A stretch of 64,000 bases of DNA from positions 1 to 64,000 of the forward strand of contig NZ_SSOJ01000140.1 in the NCBI RefSeq assembly GCF_029871205.1. Reading direction: 5' to 3'. The notes under the pieces are model-generated. The model ran no database searches. It worked only from the letters and a program-made list of their open reading frames with translations, and was not told the origin of the DNA. The position numbers were made by a program, and so were the translations under genes. Positions 1 through 7,651 of this stretch are shown here, piece after piece; positions within the stretch are counted from its first letter, which is position 1, and the number at the start of each line of letters is the position of its first letter. This DNA is from Pseudomonas sp. BN417. GTDB taxonomy: Bacteria; Pseudomonadota; Gammaproteobacteria; Pseudomonadales; Pseudomonadaceae.

Positions 1-291
1 GGCTCCGCGTTGGGCTTCGCTGCGCTCTTCCCAACCTGCACACCGCTGATTGTTGTGGGAGGGCCAAAGCGTCTGCTCGATCCCGTAGGTTGCGGCTGAG
101 CTAAGCGAAGCCCAACATTCCCGGCCGGCTCCGCGTTGGGCTTCGCTGCGCTCTTCCCAACCTGCACACCGCTGATTGTTGTGGGAGGGAAGCGTCTGCT
201 CGATCCCGTAGGTTGCGGCTGAGCTAAGCGAAGCCCAACATCCCGGCTGGCTCCGCGTTGGGCTTCGCTGCGCTCTTCCCAACCTACAAAC
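1..291. repeat. tandem intergenic repeat, about 126-bp unit (family D)
   Basis: Two nearly identical units start at 1 and 127 (126 and 122 bp), and a third partial unit starts at 249. Each unit begins GGCTCCGCGTTGGGCTTCGC and contains an inverted partner of the form GTAGGTTG...GAAGCCCAAC, so each unit can fold on itself. The second unit lacks 4 bp within the GGGCCAAAGCG segment. No credible gene lies in this stretch. The same GTAGGTTGGGC/GCCCAAC motif recurs at 41173-41203 and 56869-56958. Confidence 0.85.
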
Positions 292-311
292 AGAACGTCA
301 GCCATAAACGA

Positions 312-335
312 AACCGGCCCCATCAGGGGCCGGTT
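312..335 (-). terminator. rho-independent terminator of the M14 carboxypeptidase gene
   Basis: A perfect 10-bp stem (AACCGGCCCC / GGGGCCGGTT) with a 4-base loop lies 17 bp past the stop codon at 353-355. Read on the minus strand, the stem is followed by a T-rich stretch (TTTCGTTTA), as expected for an intrinsic terminator. Confidence 0.8.
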
Positions 336-352
336 GCGTATCAGGGTGTCGC

Positions 353-1483
353 TCAGCGCAACTTGTCGACCATCGCGGCCACTACCGACAGCACATCCTT
401 GCCCAGGCGCTTGGAACGCTCGCCGTTCCAGGCCGTGCGCGGGTGCGGGTTGTCGTCGTGATCCTTGAACGGCATCTCGATGGTGAATGACAGGCAGTCG
501 AAGGCCATGCCCACGGCGTTGCAGGCCAGGGTGGTATTGGCCTTGCCCGGTTCGTCGCGGGGGTAGCCGAAGGCGGTCTGGAACTCCGCGCCCATGTCCA
601 CCAGGCGCTTGCGGAACTCGCTTTCCAGGGCTTCCAGGCGCGGCGTGTAGCCGGGGTTGCCTTCGCAGCCGGCGGTGAAGACGTGGGGAATTTCCTCGTC
701 GCCATGGATATCGAGGAAGAGGTCCACGCCCACCTTGCGCATCTGCTGCTGGACGAAAAACACCTCGGGCGTCTCGGTGTCGTCGGCCGACTGCCAGGCG
801 CGGTTGAGGTCCTTGCCGGCGGCGTTGGTGCGCAGGTGACCGCGGAAGGCGCCGTCGGGGTTCATGTTCGGCACCAGGTAGAGGTCGGCCTTGGCCAGCA
901 GCGCGTCCATCTCGGCATCGTCACGGCGCGAAAGGCGGTCGATCACCCCTTCCATGTACCACTCGGCCATGTGCTCGCCGGGGTGCTGCTGGGCGATGAT
1001 CCACACCTTGCGCTGGGCGTCGGGGTTGCGGCTGACGCGCAGCAGCGGGATCTCGCGTCCCTCGATGCTCTTGCCGATGGCCAGCACCTCGGCGCCGGCC
1101 TTGTCCAGCGCCTCGCTGACCAGCCACTCGTGGCGGGCGCGGCTGTAGGGCTCGAAATAAGCGAACCAGATCTGCTCGTGGGTCGGCTCCAGGGCGAAGT
1201 GCAGGCCCTTGTCGTCGAAGCTGCTGGGTACGCGGAACCAGTGGACCTGGTCGTAGGAGGCGGCGGCGTTGTAGCCGGTCCAGGCATGGCTGTAGGCGGA
1301 CTGCCCGGCATTGGTCAGGCTGAAGGCGTGGCGCTGGCCAGGGGTGAGACCCTCGACCTTGAAGTGGAACCACTGGAAGTGGTGACTCTTCAGGTCCGGG
1401 CGCATGGCCAGCAGCACCTGTTGCGGGTTGCTGGCATCAATCACTTCGATATTGCCGCTGTCGAAGTCCGAGCTGATCTTCAT
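353..1483 (-). CDS. M14 family zinc carboxypeptidase (cytosolic type)
   Basis: This 376-residue protein looks like a cytosolic M14 (carboxypeptidase A fold) metallopeptidase. It has a beta-rich N-terminal domain (about residues 1-120, beginning MKISSDFDSGNIEVI) followed by the catalytic domain. The zinc-binding HPGEH segment follows WIIAQQ, a third ligand probably lies in the LDIHGDEE segment, and the catalytic glutamate is probably in the late FTIEMPF segment. No signal peptide is visible. The start at 1483 is preferred over an in-frame ATG 24 bases upstream, because GAGG lies 7-8 bases before it and the family normally begins MKIS. The natural substrate is not known from sequence. The gene stands alone, with a terminator downstream. 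Confidence 0.85.
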   Translation of the reverse strand: MKISSDFDSGNIEVIDASNPQQVLLAMRPDLKSHHFQWFHFKVEGLTPGQRHAFSLTNAGQSAYSHAWTGYNAAASYDQVHWFRVPSSFDDKGLHFALEPTHEQIWFAYFEPYSRARHEWLVSEALDKAGAEVLAIGKSIEGREIPLLRVSRNPDAQRKVWIIAQQHPGEHMAEWYMEGVIDRLSRRDDAEMDALLAKADLYLVPNMNPDGAFRGHLRTNAAGKDLNRAWQSADDTETPEVFFVQQQMRKVGVDLFLDIHGDEEIPHVFTAGCEGNPGYTPRLEALESEFRKRLVDMGAEFQTAFGYPRDEPGKANTTLACNAVGMAFDCLSFTIEMPFKDHDDNPHPRTAWNGERSKRLGKDVLSVVAAMVDKLR

Positions 1484-1591
1484 GGATACCTCAGGGCGGT
1501 GTTTCACGGTTGCAACAGGATCGCAGGTCGCATTGCGCGGGGAAATCGTCGGGGCGACACGGACGGACAGCCGGCGCGCCCCGGGCGTGAC

Positions 1592-2251
1592 TCATTCGCC
1601 CCGATCTTCCAGCCTGGCCAGACGCGCTTCCAGGTCGGCGACCCGGGCTTCCAGTTCTTCGATACGGGCATCGGCGGCAGCACGGGATTCGCCACGCTCC
1701 GGCTGGCTGGCGCGGGCTTCCAGCAGGGCCTCGAGGTCGGCCGGCTCGCCCATCAGGTGCATGTAGCGGTCCTCGCGCTGCCCACCCTGGCGCGGCAGCA
1801 GCACCGCCAGGCCCCGGCCGATCAGGCGCTCCAGCTGGTGGCGGACGTGCTCCGTGTCGTCGAAGTCGGCCATGCGGTTGCTGCGGGTCAGTAGCTCGCC
1901 GAGGGTCTGCGGGCCGCGCAGGAGCAGCAGGCCGATCAGGATCAGCTGCGGTTGCACCAGTTCCAGGGCCTTGTCGGTGCGCTGCTCCCAGCGGTCGGCA
2001 CGGCTGCCCATCACCAGCCTTACCAGGCCACGCGACTCGAGGCCACGCAGGCTCTGGCCGGCCTGGCCGGGAGTGACGTTCATCACCGGCTCGCGGCTGG
2101 TCTTCTGGTTGCAGGCCAGCACCAGGGCGTTGAGGGTCAGCGGGTAGGATTCCGGGGTCGTGGCCTGCTTCTCGATCAGGCTGCCGAGGAGTCGGGCCTC
2201 GATGGCATTGAGGGGGGATTCGGCGAACTGGGCATGGATCTCGGTGGACAT
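1592..2251 (-). CDS. yceH: YceH family protein (DUF480/UPF0502)
   Basis: The 219-residue protein matches the YceH family. It has two winged-helix-like domains, with the characteristic early stretch [20 protein letters not shown] and NQKTSREP (about residues 22-55). The C-terminal tail from about residue 180 ([20 protein letters not shown]-like heptads) is predicted to form a coiled coil. YceH proteins are cytosolic and their exact role is not settled. The gene is transcribed on its own between the carboxypeptidase and a LysR gene. The ribosome site before 2251 is weak, but the start agrees with the family length. Confidence 0.9.
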   Translation of the reverse strand: MSTEIHAQFAESPLNAIEARLLGSLIEKQATTPESYPLTLNALVLACNQKTSREPVMNVTPGQAGQSLRGLESRGLVRLVMGSRADRWEQRTDKALELVQPQLILIGLLLLRGPQTLGELLTRSNRMADFDDTEHVRHQLERLIGRGLAVLLPRQGGQREDRYMHLMGEPADLEALLEARASQPERGESRAAADARIEELEARVADLEARLARLEDRGE

Positions 2252-2284
2252 TGCGGCATCCGTCTTCTGAAAAGTGCCATTAGC

Positions 2285-3184
2285 CTAACCCGCTGCAGGC
2301 TGTTGAGCGAATCGATCCACCAGGAAATCGATAAAGGCCCGCACCTTGACCGGCAGCCGCCGCCCCGGCGGGCACACGGCGTAGATCTGCGAGCTGGGCA
2401 GCGGGTACTCCTGCAGGACCTCCACCAGCCGGCCGTTGGCCAGGCTCTCCGCCAGCAGGAAGCGTGGCAGCGACACCAGCCCCAGGCCATCCACCGCGGC
2501 CTGCACCAGCACCTCACCATTGTTCGCCATCAATCGCGGTCGTATCGCCACCGAGCGCCATTCTCGGCCCATGAGGAACTGCCACTGGCTGCTGTTGGCG
2601 CGGTTCTTGTACCCCAGGCAGACGTGCTCGCGCAGGTCGTCGGGCACCGTGGGCCGGCCATGGGCCGCGAGGTAGCCGGGGCTGGCGCAGACGGCATGAG
2701 GACAGGGCCCCAGCTCGCGGGCGACCAGGGTCGAATCGCTCAGCCGGCCGATGCGCAGGGTGATGTCGTAGCCCTCGTTGACCAGGTCCACATAGCGGTC
2801 GTTGAGGTCCAGTTCCACTTCCAGGCCGGGATGGGCCTGCATGAACTGGTTGAGCGCCGGCGACAGATACTTGAGGCCGAAGGACATGGGCGCTGCCAGC
2901 CGCAGCCGCCCCCGCAGTTCGCTCTGCAGGCTGCGGGTGGCTTCTTCGGCCTCGGCCAGGTCGAGGAGGATGCGCTGGGTGCGCTCGAAATAGTCCAGGC
3001 CGGTTTCGGTCAGGCTGAGCCGCCGCGTGGTGCGATTGAACAGCCGGCACTCCAGGTGCCGTTCCAGGGCGCTCATGCGCCGGCTGACCACCGATTTGGC
3101 GATGTTCAGCCGCTGAGCCGCCGCCGAAAAGCCACCGGCCTCGACCACGACTACAAATACCCGCATGTCTTCGAACAGGTTCAT
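2285..3184 (-). CDS. LysR-family transcriptional regulator
   Basis: The 299-residue protein has a classic N-terminal winged helix-turn-helix (residues 1-60, FSAAAQRLNIAKSVVSRRMSALE-like) and a periplasmic-binding-type effector domain from about residue 90. The effector domain contains the RIGRLSDSTLVAREL signature of the CrgA/AaeR-like subgroup. It lies downstream of the hydroquinone operon on the same strand, separated by a 213-bp gap carrying a family A repeat, so it is probably transcribed separately. Location makes it a candidate regulator of that operon. However, LysR activators are usually divergent from their target, so this link is inference. Confidence 0.88.
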   Translation of the reverse strand: MNLFEDMRVFVVVVEAGGFSAAAQRLNIAKSVVSRRMSALERHLECRLFNRTTRRLSLTETGLDYFERTQRILLDLAEAEEATRSLQSELRGRLRLAAPMSFGLKYLSPALNQFMQAHPGLEVELDLNDRYVDLVNEGYDITLRIGRLSDSTLVARELGPCPHAVCASPGYLAAHGRPTVPDDLREHVCLGYKNRANSSQWQFLMGREWRSVAIRPRLMANNGEVLVQAAVDGLGLVSLPRFLLAESLANGRLVEVLQEYPLPSSQIYAVCPPGRRLPVKVRAFIDFLVDRFAQQPAAG

Positions 3185-3280
3185 CTCTGGCTGCCAGTGA
3201 GGGGCGATGAGCCTTTATTGCAGGTTAGGCGGATTTGGGCATTGGCATTCGTTAAGACAGGTAGCTGCCCTGCGAACCCT

Positions 3281-3377
3281 TGTGGGGGCGAATTCATTCG
3301 CTGAGGGCAGCGCAGCTGCCCCTGGGAGGCCCAAGGGCGAACCTTCGGTCCGCATAGCGATTGAAATCGCCCCCACA
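3281..3377. repeat. intergenic inverted repeat, family A copy 1
   Basis: A 97-bp imperfect palindrome runs from TGTGGGGGCGAATTCATTCG to its complementary arm ATCGCCCCCACA. It has an inner hairpin (GGGCAGCGCAGCTGCCC). The same element recurs at 32028, 38539, 44551 and 57669, and as a half copy at 10252. It fills the gap between the LysR gene and the Rieske gene and could act as a terminator-like or REP-like structure. Confidence 0.9.
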
Positions 3378-3397
3378 ACAAGAGCAGCACCAAAGCA

Positions 3398-3727
3398 TCA
3401 TCGCACCAGCACCACCCTCCCCTCCACCACTTTCACCGGCACCGCCTCCAGCCGGCTGCCTTCGCAGGGGCCTTCGATGCAGTGCCCATCCTCGAAGCGA
3501 AACATGGCGCTGTGATGGGCGCACATCAGCACCTGGCCACGGTAGGTGCAGAACTCGCCGGGCCGGTAGTCCAGGGGCACGGAGAAATGCGGGCAACGGT
3601 TGCGATAGCCCCATACCTCCTCGCCCCGGCGCACCAGCACCACAGACTGGGCGTGACCTTCCAGCTCGGCCTCCAGGGCCAGGGCACCGCCATCGGCGAT
3701 GGCGGCCAGCTCGCAGAGCCCGCTCAT
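3398..3727 (-). CDS. Rieske-type [2Fe-2S] protein
   Basis: This small 109-residue protein consists of a single Rieske domain. The cluster ligands are visible as C45-x-H47 (RCPHF) and C69-x-x-H72 (CAHHS). There is no signal peptide or catalytic oxygenase domain, so it resembles a stand-alone Rieske ferredoxin. The start codon overlaps the stop of the YciI-like gene (ATGA), and it is the last gene of the hydroquinone operon. Intradiol and HQDO-type dioxygenases do not need an electron donor. Its role may be reductive reactivation of a dioxygenase iron centre, or serving an unlinked oxygenase. That is inference. Confidence 0.85.
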   Translation of the reverse strand: MSGLCELAAIADGGALALEAELEGHAQSVVLVRRGEEVWGYRNRCPHFSVPLDYRPGEFCTYRGQVLMCAHHSAMFRFEDGHCIEGPCEGSRLEAVPVKVVEGRVVLVR

Positions 3728-4035
3728 CCACGCAGCTCCGGATTGCCCAGCCCCCAGTTCCAGGGACGGATCTCGATCTGTTCGAACAACCCGGCGCGCA
3801 CGTAGGGATCGTCGCCGAGAAAGGCCTGCACATCCGCCAGGCTCATGGCCTCCACCACCAGCAGGGTGCCGTTCATATAGCCGTTGCCGGAGTCCAGGGT
3901 GGGGCCGCCCAGGCGCACCACCACCCGGTGCGGATAGGGATTGCGCAGGTGCTCGCGATGGGCCGGACGCACCTGGTTGCGTAGCGCCAGCCTATCCGGC
4001 TTGTCGGTGGCGAAGACGGCGAAGTACTGGCTCAT
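3724..4035 (-). CDS. YciI-like protein
   Basis: The 103-residue protein fits the YCII-related family, a small ferredoxin-like alpha/beta fold. It shows the typical N-terminal strand MSQYFAVFATDKPD, a central histidine-rich segment (RPAHREHLRN) and the DDPYVRAGLFEQIEIRPW closing element. Members occur in several aromatic catabolic gene sets and are thought to have lyase-like or binding roles, but none is assigned here. It overlaps both neighbours by 4 bp (ATGA), so translation is coupled to the hydroxyquinol dioxygenase and the Rieske protein. Confidence 0.82.
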   Translation of the reverse strand: MSQYFAVFATDKPDRLALRNQVRPAHREHLRNPYPHRVVVRLGGPTLDSGNGYMNGTLLVVEAMSLADVQAFLGDDPYVRAGLFEQIEIRPWNWGLGNPELRG

Positions 4036-4901
4036 GCCCGCTCCAGCACGAAGTCGTAGGCGGCCAGGCGGAACGGTCCGTCGAAGTCATACCGCTCCGC
4101 CAGCGGATGGTCCGCCTGGCAACGCTGGTAGACCACCTTGAGGGAATCCTTCACGCCGAACACCACGTCCGACTCCAGGTAAGGGTCGTCATGGTTGAAC
4201 AGGTGGGTGACCAGGGTGCGGCGGCCTTCGGCCATGACCATGAAGTGCAGGTGCGCCGGGCGCCAGGGGTGGCGATCGCTGGCCTGCAGCAGGCGGCCGA
4301 CCGGACCGTCGGTGGGGATGGGATAGCTCACCGGGACTATGGTGCGGATGGCGAAGCGACCTTCCTCATCCGTGCGGTAGCGGCCGCGCAGGTTGCTCAA
4401 CGGCTGCTCCGTGTCCTGGCCGGAATACATGCCGTTCTCGGCGGTCTGCCAGACGTCCAGCACAGTGTTGGCGATGGGCTCGCCGTCGGTATCCAGCACC
4501 CGGCCCAGCACCAGGGCCGGCTCGCCAGGGGTGAAGGCCATGTTCTCGCCCTGGCCGCGTTCGGGCATGCCGGCAATGTAGAAGGGACCGAACACCGTGG
4601 TCTCGGTGGCGGCCTTGGCGGCCCGGTGGTTGATGGCGTCCACCAGCATGGACAGGCCAAGCACATCCGACAGCAGGATGAATTCCTGGCGCACCACGCC
4701 ATCGCACATCCTGCCGGTGTCGGTGAGAAAGCGGATGCCTTCCAGCCACTCTTCCTCGCTCAGCTCCACCTCGCTGGCGAAGGCGTGCAGGTGGCGCACC
4801 AGCCCCTGCAGGACCTGGCGCAGGCGCGGGGTGGGCGTATTGCCGAAGGCGGCGACGGCCTGGGCGGAGATTTTCGCTTCGTTGGGCGGGATATCGTTCA
4901 T
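4032..4901 (-). CDS. hapG: hydroxyquinol 1,2-dioxygenase (intradiol)
   Basis: The 289-residue protein is an intradiol ring-cleavage dioxygenase. It has an N-terminal helical linker domain (about 1-100) and a catalytic beta-sandwich. The four Fe(III) ligands expected for the family are visible: Y159 (GMYSGQD), Y193 (VSYPIPTDGPVG), H217 and H219 (RPAHLHF). The TVFGPFY motif near residue 102 and the overall length fit hydroxyquinol rather than catechol enzymes. It would convert 1,2,4-trihydroxybenzene to maleylacetate, which the reductase encoded upstream reduces to 3-oxoadipate. The gene order matches hapG of the Pseudomonas fluorescens ACB hap cluster as I recall it. The ribosome site is weak. 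Confidence 0.88.
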   Translation of the reverse strand: MNDIPPNEAKISAQAVAAFGNTPTPRLRQVLQGLVRHLHAFASEVELSEEEWLEGIRFLTDTGRMCDGVVRQEFILLSDVLGLSMLVDAINHRAAKAATETTVFGPFYIAGMPERGQGENMAFTPGEPALVLGRVLDTDGEPIANTVLDVWQTAENGMYSGQDTEQPLSNLRGRYRTDEEGRFAIRTIVPVSYPIPTDGPVGRLLQASDRHPWRPAHLHFMVMAEGRRTLVTHLFNHDDPYLESDVVFGVKDSLKVVYQRCQADHPLAERYDFDGPFRLAAYDFVLERA

Positions 4902-4935
4902 CTCTTATTCCCGTGGGTCTCGGTTCGAATCGACC

Positions 4936-4999
4936 GTAGGGTGCGCCGTGCGCACGGAAAATCCCGCACGGAGGCATCGGTGCGCACAGCGCACCCTAC
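4936..4999. repeat. intergenic inverted repeat, family C copy 1
   Basis: The outer arms are GTAGGGTGCGCCGTGCGCAC and GTGCGCACAGCGCACCCTAC, which are nearly complementary. The element sits inside the operon, in the 107-bp gap between the maleylacetate reductase and hydroxyquinol dioxygenase genes. Related copies are at 16468-16546 and 29625-29712. Confidence 0.9.
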
Positions 5000-5008
5000 G
5001 AGAAGGAG

Positions 5009-6076
5009 TCATGTCGGTGGCAGCCCCTGCCAGGCGCGGAGCAGCAGGGCTTCGATGGCGTCGCGCTCGAAGGGGCGCGGGTTGTAGTAGGGGCTGGAGC
5101 AGGCGATCTCCGCGGTTTCCGCCGGGCCCTCCTTGGGCAGGCCGATTTCCGCCAGGGAGGCCGGAATGCCCAGCTTGCGGTTGAGGGCGAAGAGCAACGG
5201 CCCCACCTCCTCCGCTTCCCGTCCCCCCAGGGCGCGGGCGGCACGGCGCAGGGGTTCGGCGGCGGCTTCGCGGTTGTAGTGGGCCGCATGGGGCAACACC
5301 ACGGCGTGGGCCTGGGCGTGTGGCAGGTTGAAGGTGCCGCCCAGGGTGTGGCAGAGCTTGTGGTGGATGGCCATCCCCACCGAGCCCAGGCAGATGCCGG
5401 CGAGCCAGGCGCCATAGAGGGCGCGGCTGCGGGCTTCGGCGTCCAGCGGGTTGGTCACCACCCCGGGCAGGGCTTCGGCCAGGGCGCGGATGGACTCTTC
5501 GGCCATCAGGCCGATGATGGGATTGGCGTCCTGGGCGTAGAGCGCTTCCACCGCGTGGGCCATGGCGTTCATGCCCGAGCAGGCGGAAATGGCCACCGGC
5601 AGGCTCAGGGTCAGCTGCGGGTCGTAGACGACGGTCTTCGGCAATACGCGGAAGTCGCGGCCTGTCTTCTTCAGGCGGTTCTCGGTGAGGCCGTAGATCG
5701 GCGTCATCTCGGAGCCGGCGTAGGTGGTCGGCACCGCCAGGATCGGCAGCCCGGACTCCAGGGCGATGGCCTTGCCCAGGCCGATGGTGGAGCCGCCGCC
5801 AATCGCCACGCAGCAATCGGCGTCGAGCCTTGCCGCCTCGGCGCGGGCGGCGCGGGCCACCTCGACCGGCACATGCATCACCGCCTGCGGATAGACCCCG
5901 GCGGCGCGCTCGCCGAGGATGCCCGCCACCCGCTCGCCCAGGTGGCGCTGCTCGGGGGTGGTGAGGATCAGCGCGCGGCGGGCGCCGAGCTTGTCCAGCT
6001 CCTCGGCGAGGGATTCCAGCTTGCCCCAGCCGAATACCACGCGGGAGGCCAGGCCCTGATAGATGAAGGGGTTCAT
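5009..6076 (-). CDS. hapF: maleylacetate reductase
   Basis: The 355-residue protein belongs to the iron-alcohol-dehydrogenase fold and to the maleylacetate reductase branch. It shows the dinucleotide-binding GGGST (93-97), the PTTYAGSEMTPIYGLT stretch (about 116-131) and the HHKLCHTLGG segment. These are typical of enzymes reducing maleylacetate to 3-oxoadipate with NAD(P)H. The start at 6076 (MNPFIYQG) was chosen over an upstream in-frame codon at 6130 that lies inside the preceding aldehyde dehydrogenase gene. It lies 8 bp after that gene and joins the hydroquinone and hydroxyquinol branches. Confidence 0.9.
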   Translation of the reverse strand: MNPFIYQGLASRVVFGWGKLESLAEELDKLGARRALILTTPEQRHLGERVAGILGERAAGVYPQAVMHVPVEVARAARAEAARLDADCCVAIGGGSTIGLGKAIALESGLPILAVPTTYAGSEMTPIYGLTENRLKKTGRDFRVLPKTVVYDPQLTLSLPVAISACSGMNAMAHAVEALYAQDANPIIGLMAEESIRALAEALPGVVTNPLDAEARSRALYGAWLAGICLGSVGMAIHHKLCHTLGGTFNLPHAQAHAVVLPHAAHYNREAAAEPLRRAARALGGREAEEVGPLLFALNRKLGIPASLAEIGLPKEGPAETAEIACSSPYYNPRPFERDAIEALLLRAWQGLPPT

Positions 6077-6084
6077 GGTCGACC

Positions 6085-7548
6085 TCAGCGCTTGAAGTGG
6101 GGCGGGATCTTGGCGTCCACGTTGACCCACACGGAGCGGGCCTCGGTGTAGTCATGGATGGCCTCGAAGCCCATTTCGCGGCCGTAGCCGGACTGGCCGA
6201 CGCCTCCGAAAGGGCTGCCGGGGCTGACGCGCTTGTAGCAGTTGATCCAGCACATGCCGGCCTGGATGTGCGCCGCCATGCGATGGGCACGCTGCAGGTC
6301 GCGGGTCCAGAGGCCGCTGCCGAGGCCGTACTGGGTGCCGTTGGCGATGGCCAGGGCCTCCTCGTCCGTGGAGAAGCGCAGCACGGTGACGAAGGGGCCG
6401 AATACCTCTTCCTGGGCGACGCGGTGATGCGGCTGGGCTTCCACCACCGTCGGCTCGATGTAGTAGCCATCGGCCAGGGCCGGGTCCGTCGGCGCCTTGC
6501 CGCCAGAGAGGATGCGGCCGCCCTGCTCGCGAGCGATGTCCACGTAGGCCAGCACGCGGTCACGGTGCTGGGCGGAGGTCAGCGGGCCCATCTCGGTGTC
6601 CGGGTCCAGCGGGCTGCCCAGGCGGATGGAACGCGCCAGGCCGATGAAGCGTTCAAGGAACTCGTCGGCGATGCGCTCGTGCAGGATCAACCGCGAACCG
6701 GCGATGCAGGCCTGGCCCTGGTTATGGAAGATGGCCCAGGCGGCGCCATTCACGGCGGCGTCGAGGTTGGCGTCCTCGAAGACGATGTTGGCGCCCTTCC
6801 CGCCCAGCTCCAGTTGCACGCGCTTGAGGTTGCCCTGGGAGGCCTCGACTATGCGCCGGCCGGTGGCGGTGGAGCCGGTGAAGGCGATCTTGCCCACGTC
6901 CTCGTGCTCGGCAAGGCGCTGGCCGGCGGTATGGCCGTAGCCCGGCACCACGTTGACCACGCCATCGGGAAAGCCCACTTCCTTCATCAGCTCGGCGATG
7001 CGCAGGGTGGACAGCGGGGTGATCTCCGACGGCTTGATCACCACCGTGTTGCCGGCGGCCAGGGCCGGGCCCATCTTCCAGCTGGTGAACATCAGCGGGA
7101 AATTCCACGGCACGATCTGCCCGACCACGCCGATGGGCTTGCGCTGCACATAGTTGAGGAAGCCGGTTTCCACCGGGATCACCGAGCCCTCGATCTTGTC
7201 GGCCATGCCGCCGAAATAGCGGAAGCAGGCGGCGGTGCGCGGCACGTCGAGGTTGCGCGAGTCGCGGATCGGGTGGCCGGTATCCAGCGACTCCAGCTGC
7301 GCCAGTTCCTCGAGATGCTCCTCGATCTTGTCCGCCAGCTTCAGCAGCAGGCGCCCGCGCTCGGCGCCGGACAGCGCGGCCCAGGCCGGAAAGGCACGTT
7401 TGGCGGCAGCCACCGCCAGGTCGACGTCCTCGGCTTCGGCGGCGGCGATCCGGGTGATCAGCGAGCCATCGTGGGGCGACAGGACGTCGATGGTCCCGCC
7501 CTTCAAGGCCGGAACGAAGCGGCCGTCGATGAAGAGTTGGTTCTGCAT
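6085..7548 (-). CDS. hapE: 4-hydroxymuconic semialdehyde dehydrogenase (ALDH family)
   Basis: The 487-residue protein is a full-length NAD(P)-dependent aldehyde dehydrogenase. It has the general base E247 (LELGGKG) and the catalytic cysteine C281 (NQGQACIAGS). The NAD-binding PWNFPL and FTGSTATGR segments are also present. In this operon it would oxidise 4-hydroxymuconic semialdehyde, the hydroquinone cleavage product, to maleylacetate. That substrate is assigned from context, because the family fold alone does not define it. A GGAG ribosome site precedes the start. A family E repeat separates it from the dioxygenase large-subunit gene. Confidence 0.87.
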   Translation of the reverse strand: MQNQLFIDGRFVPALKGGTIDVLSPHDGSLITRIAAAEAEDVDLAVAAAKRAFPAWAALSGAERGRLLLKLADKIEEHLEELAQLESLDTGHPIRDSRNLDVPRTAACFRYFGGMADKIEGSVIPVETGFLNYVQRKPIGVVGQIVPWNFPLMFTSWKMGPALAAGNTVVIKPSEITPLSTLRIAELMKEVGFPDGVVNVVPGYGHTAGQRLAEHEDVGKIAFTGSTATGRRIVEASQGNLKRVQLELGGKGANIVFEDANLDAAVNGAAWAIFHNQGQACIAGSRLILHERIADEFLERFIGLARSIRLGSPLDPDTEMGPLTSAQHRDRVLAYVDIAREQGGRILSGGKAPTDPALADGYYIEPTVVEAQPHHRVAQEEVFGPFVTVLRFSTDEEALAIANGTQYGLGSGLWTRDLQRAHRMAAHIQAGMCWINCYKRVSPGSPFGGVGQSGYGREMGFEAIHDYTEARSVWVNVDAKIPPHFKR

Positions 7549-7604
7549 GGAAAAGCTCTCCGGGCGCCGCAGCGAACCGCGACGTCTGTGTGAGATGGAT
7601 TAGT

Positions 7605-7640
7605 CCCCTCTCCCCTCCGGGGAGAGGGCTAGGGAGAGGG
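7605..7640. repeat. intergenic palindrome, family E copy 1
   Basis: The sequence CCCCTCTCCCCTCCGGGGAGAGGGCTAGGGAGAGGG forms a short, very GC-rich hairpin. It lies in the 103-bp gap between the dioxygenase large-subunit gene and the dehydrogenase gene. Similar pyrimidine/purine hairpins occur at 35504-35540, 41229-41262 and 49374-49575. Confidence 0.8.
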
Positions 7641-7651
7641 GTGTGGCGACC

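Noticed and set aside
683-1894. 403-codon plus-strand frame opposite the carboxypeptidase gene
   Set aside because: It is antisense to a well-supported M14 peptidase gene and YceH, with no ribosome site or domain.
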